DNA of 64,000 bases from positions 5,965,327 to 6,029,326 of the forward strand of contig NC_068344.1 in NCBI RefSeq assembly GCF_014633365.1. The letters run 5' to 3'. The translations under genes and the position numbers were made by a program. Origin of the DNA: Diospyros lotus (lineage: Eukaryota > Streptophyta > Magnoliopsida > Ericales > Ebenaceae). Shown here one piece after another: positions 60,599 through 64,000 of this stretch. Every line of letters begins with the position of its first letter. The first letter of the stretch is position 1. A model generated the notes under the pieces. That model searched no databases, was not told the DNA's origin, and worked only from the letters and a program-made list of their open reading frames with translations.

Positions 60599-62392
60599 TG
60601 ATTAGCGGTCAATTTTGTAAATTTTGTTAATAATTATACCCCTATTTTAATCATAAAATTTGGTTTAATTAAATATTTTGTGATTAAATACAAGTTTATA
60701 TAAAAAATGAAGATTAAATGAATATCAGGGTATATTCAAAAATTTAAAATAATAATAATAAAAAAAATAAATATAATATATAATATATTAATATCACATA
60801 TGTTCATGCGTGACCTGTCTTGGAGGATAAAATAATTAAAATTGCAATTGGAAGCAAATTAACAATTAAAGCCCAATCCATGAGCAACTAAATTGAATTG
60901 AAAACCCAGCTCGTGGAAGCTCAGCAGGCGCGCGGCAATTCCATGCGGTCCCCCCTCTGTAATTCCATTCAACTTCAAGGGTAATTTGGAGGGGGTGATA
61001 TATATAAAAACACAGCAACACGAGCAGACCGCCGGAAGCCCCCACAGTCGCCATTTTCTGCAATAAGGGGGAATAAAGAGAAGGAGAGAATGCGCTGGGA
61101 GGAGTCGGTGCGCCGGGAAGGAGGAGCAGTGGCCGTGGAAGACGAGCACAGTTCGCTGAAGGAGGAAGGATTAATTTCGGACAGTGCACTGGTGGCTGGA
61201 GAAGAAGAACGAGCGCACAGTAGGCATCGCACAGCACTTTTAATTTCTGTTATTTTATTTGATTTCTGTTAAATTTCTAGCAATGTTCCTCTTTTAATTT
61301 CTGTAATGTTTTATTCTGTTCTTCAATTTCTTTTTTCTTTCTGTGTTATTTTAATTCCAGATCTTTAATTCTTGTTCTCCGATTGGCTGTTCTTTCATTT
61401 CAATGCATTGTTCTTAATTTCTGCAGTTTCATTCCACAAGCAATTTTTATTCTGTATTTTTTTAATTTTAATATTTTAAATTCCAGCATTTAATTTTTAT
61501 CTTTTAAATTATGTCTTTTAATTTCTATAATTTTAATTTTTATCATTTTAAATTCTGTTATTTAAATTCAGTATTTTACATTTCTATTATTTAAATTTTT
61601 GTGAGTTAATTTTTAAATAAAAATGTGTTTTCGACCTAAGGTAGGGACAGTGTTCAAAGTCAAAATTTCTCGAATTAGTCGAAGTTCATCGTAAGTTGAG
61701 GTGTTTAAATTGATTTTTACATTTTTGTCAAACACTTAAGTTTGGATTGAGATATATGCTTAATTCGAAATCCTTATGCCATGCATGTGGGTTGCCCGAC
61801 CTAAAAATATCATCATCCCCAAGCTTAAGTATACTTTATATATATTTCGATTTATGGTGATTGTTTAAGTTAGAGTCGGTGATTGTTTAAGTTAGAGTCG
61901 ATATGCCATGTATGTCGGTTACTAGAATTAGAACTATCATCATCTTGGAATATAATCAATAATAAAGATCTTAAAATTAATTTAACTCGATGATACTATC
62001 CTCCATTAATCTTGGGAAATATTTGAATTAGCACTGAAATTATCTTGACCCAATACATTTTGTTTTAAGTACCGATTTATTAAAATTTTCAAAATTAATT
62101 AATTGATATGATCTAATCCACACACACTCATCATTTTAATTTTCTATACTTTCATTTCTCGTACATAAATAAATGAATTGGCCTAACATCTCAATTTGTA
62201 TCGCGACTTTTATTTCTGTTTTAATAATATCTCCAAGTGAATTGACTTGAACACCCATCCAGTAAATAAATTTGTGTTGCGACGCACACTCATACACTAG
62301 CGAGTATAAACGCTATGTGCTTGCATGTTTGATTTCTTTCTTTATTTGTTTGTGTATTTGTTGACTTAATTGCACAGTGTTAAGCGTAGTCA
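60599..62392 (+). mobile_element. 5' LTR of an Athila-like gypsy element
   Basis: Starts TGATTAGCGG and ends GCGTAGTCA (1794 bp). A TATA box (TATATATAAAAA, 60999-61010) stands before a GC-richer stretch (61030-61220) whose short ORFs have no recognisable domain. The left flank is GATCT. The LTR is homologous to 47746-52700. PBS and gag follow, and the element runs out of the window. Confidence 0.85.
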
Positions 62393-62398
62393 AAATTT

Positions 62399-62418
62399 TG
62401 GCACCGTTGCTGACGAGA
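62399..62418 (+). other. Primer-binding site, Athila/Tat type
   Basis: TGGCACCGTTGCTGACGAGA follows the LTR by 6 bp and matches the TGGCGCCGTTGCCGGGGA (tRNA-Asp) site of Athila-like elements with a few changes. Confidence 0.8.
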
Positions 62419-62604
62419 TTAGTGATGGAATTATTGCTGCGAAAAAATATTGTAGTTTAGTTTTTTTTTGCTTTTATTATTACTAATACACGAGACATAT
62501 GTTACGTAAGATTCATGAATCATTAATTTATATCATTGATTGTTAGAATTCTTATTCGCCATTGAATTGTCATTTCTATATTCTTTATGTTTCAGTATTT
62601 TGAT

Positions 62605-64000
62605 ATGTCTGTGTTTTCTAATACATTTGGCTATCCCGATTCCATAGAGCAAAATGAGTCTAGACCTCTTATAGATTATTTGCACCTTCTCGTGCAACCT
62701 ACTCCACCATGCATCAAACATCCGGTGAGTTCTTATAGTCCCAAATTCGACCCATGTACTATCTAATTGTCACCCTTAGATCCTTTAAGAAATCATGACA
62801 ATTCACAATCGAGTTTCAACGAGGATGATGATCTTAGTGCTAGGTTGGATTCTTTAACCCGAAAGGTGGAGTTGTTGGAAAAATAAGATTTTCAAAATTT
62901 TAAAGAGATAGACGTTAGATGTTCGGTGTGTGAGTCGTCAAGTAATAAAACAGATTTTTGTCCTAAAATACCTATTTTGAAAAAAATTGTGAATAGGTAA
63001 ATTTTTATTTTCATCTACCCCACATTGAGGATAGGTTTCATTCTTCTCATAATCCAGGGGACAATTTTCATTTGTCGAGTTACGACCTGAATTTTTACGA
63101 TTACCCCAACTCACATGACCATCTGAATTTCTCTTGGAGTAATGATTCTGCATTTCAATTTCATGAACCTTTCCCGTCACAACCTCACCAATCTGAATCT
63201 GATCAATGGTTTATATCCAATGCTTACCAACCTCAGGATGAGAAATTTTTAGAGGATACCCTTCAGGAGTTTATGCAAGGTCAAATGAGTTTTAATGCAC
63301 AAGTGGCCGAATTTTTAGAACAAACCACTAGGGCCATGAATGACATTAGTAATCAATTGACTGAGCTACCACCGACCTTGAGCGTGAGTGAGCTTGGCGA
63401 GTTTTCAACCCAACATAATCAAAATTCTGTAGGTTAATGTCTTGGGGAGGAATTTTCGTCCAGTGATACCATAGGTCATGACCCGGTTCGATCTATGCCA
63501 GACCCTATGAGTGCTGAACCATTTGAGATACCTGAAGACCCTAGGACGGAACAAGCCATTATTGAAGAAAAATTAGACCAAAATCAATCAAGTTTAGAAG
63601 AAGACGCTTAAGAGGAAGAAAATGATAGAAACAAGGAGGAAACTTGTAAAAATATCATAAATCTATCCAAACTTGAGCCTAAATGTAAAGAGGGATCGCA
63701 TAAAAACAAACATGTCTGAGGTGTTTAAAGAAGTGGGAATTAACCTTTCACATTTACATTTAATAAAACAAATACCTCCGATTTATGAGTTTTCAAAAGA
63801 TGTTTGTACTTTAATTAGAAAAATCAATTTAAATCTTTTTGAAAACAATTTTGTAAGTGGTTCACAGTTGATGCTTAATGTTTTGATTCGAGGTGTGACC
63901 ACTTATTTGATATTGAATTGGAAAAAGCGAAAAAATTAACATAATGCAAAAACAATAATAAATTTTTCTTCCTGTATGTGGTTTGTTAATTTTTTATTTT
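62605..64000 (+). pseudogene. Athila-like gag/pol start, broken
   Basis: Opens near 'MSVFSNTFGYPDSIEQNESR' (62605) with a stop at about 62764. A '..LDSLTRKVELLEK' helix and a Cys pair '..VCESSSNKTDFCP' (about 62925-62962) recall the gag zinc-knuckle region. The open piece 63072-63437 has 'HLNFSWSNDSAFQFHEPF' and a helical 'LQEFMQGQMSFNAQVAEFLE', matching the gag C-terminal layout of Athila/Tat elements. 63690-63939 ('EVFKEVGINLSHLHLIKQIP', then 'FSKDVCTLIRKIN') corresponds to the region just before protease. Several stops separate these parts, so this copy is defective. It continues beyond the window. Confidence 0.8.

Noticed and set aside
60859..61272. ORFs of 60-123 codons on both strands near 61 kb
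   Set aside because: They sit in the U3/R part of the Athila-like LTR downstream of its TATA box; no domain and mutually overlapping.

Overview
This is nuclear DNA from a flowering plant, most likely a eudicot. It is AT-rich and has one spliced host gene with very long introns. Everything else I can identify is retrotransposon sequence: Ty1/copia and Ty3/gypsy LTR elements, solo LTRs and a non-LTR-type ORF1 remnant, plus small MITE-like repeats and microsatellites. No prokaryotic, organellar or viral-genome signature is visible. I cannot name the species.

The host gene is on the minus strand (45270 to 28004). It is an IST1-like gene, a regulator of Vps4/SKD1 in the ESCRT-III multivesicular-body pathway. 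I rebuilt six coding exons with GT-AG introns that join in frame into 315 codons plus a stop. Introns 3 (about 6.8 kb) and 5 (about 8.9 kb) hold a near-complete gypsy element (28651-33254), a gag-only gypsy derivative (33656-36105), a partial copia element (about 38730-40863), a minus-strand gypsy fragment (40852-43104) and a chromodomain-like gypsy tail (43105-43305). A (TACA)34 microsatellite lies about 140 bp upstream of the start codon.

Left third (1-28000): this is a nest. A minus-strand copia element (integrase 278-917, gag 2684-3490, primer-binding site 3661-3679) is cut by a gypsy LTR (its 3' end at 1-277), by a SIRE-like solo LTR (918-2678, TSD CATAT) and by a gypsy solo LTR (3768-6301, TSD TTATG). 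A SIRE-like copia 5' LTR with gag follows (6773-9405). Next come a gypsy LTR fragment, a minus-strand gypsy LTR with PBS (12202-13158), an RRM/LINE-type ORF1 relic split by a 417-bp solo LTR (TSD GATGA), low-information AT-rich DNA, and another gypsy solo LTR (22642-25313, TSD TTGTC) beside a minisatellite and a MITE.

Right third (45550-64000): one old minus-strand gypsy element is dispersed over 13 kb (protease/RT 59096-60205, RNase H/integrase N-part 52701-53663, integrase core 46860-47745). It is opened by an Athila-like solo LTR that itself contains a Tekay-like solo LTR (TSD AAACC), and by a second gypsy-type solo LTR that itself contains two copia solo LTRs. The window ends inside an Athila-like element (LTR 60599-62392, PBS, gag).

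The main themes are nine LTRs that look solo, most with recognisable target-site duplications, and arrays of the palindrome GTCGAC inside two related copia LTRs. The variants in those arrays match CpG decay. I found no evidence of a new protein-coding system; the unusual content is structural.
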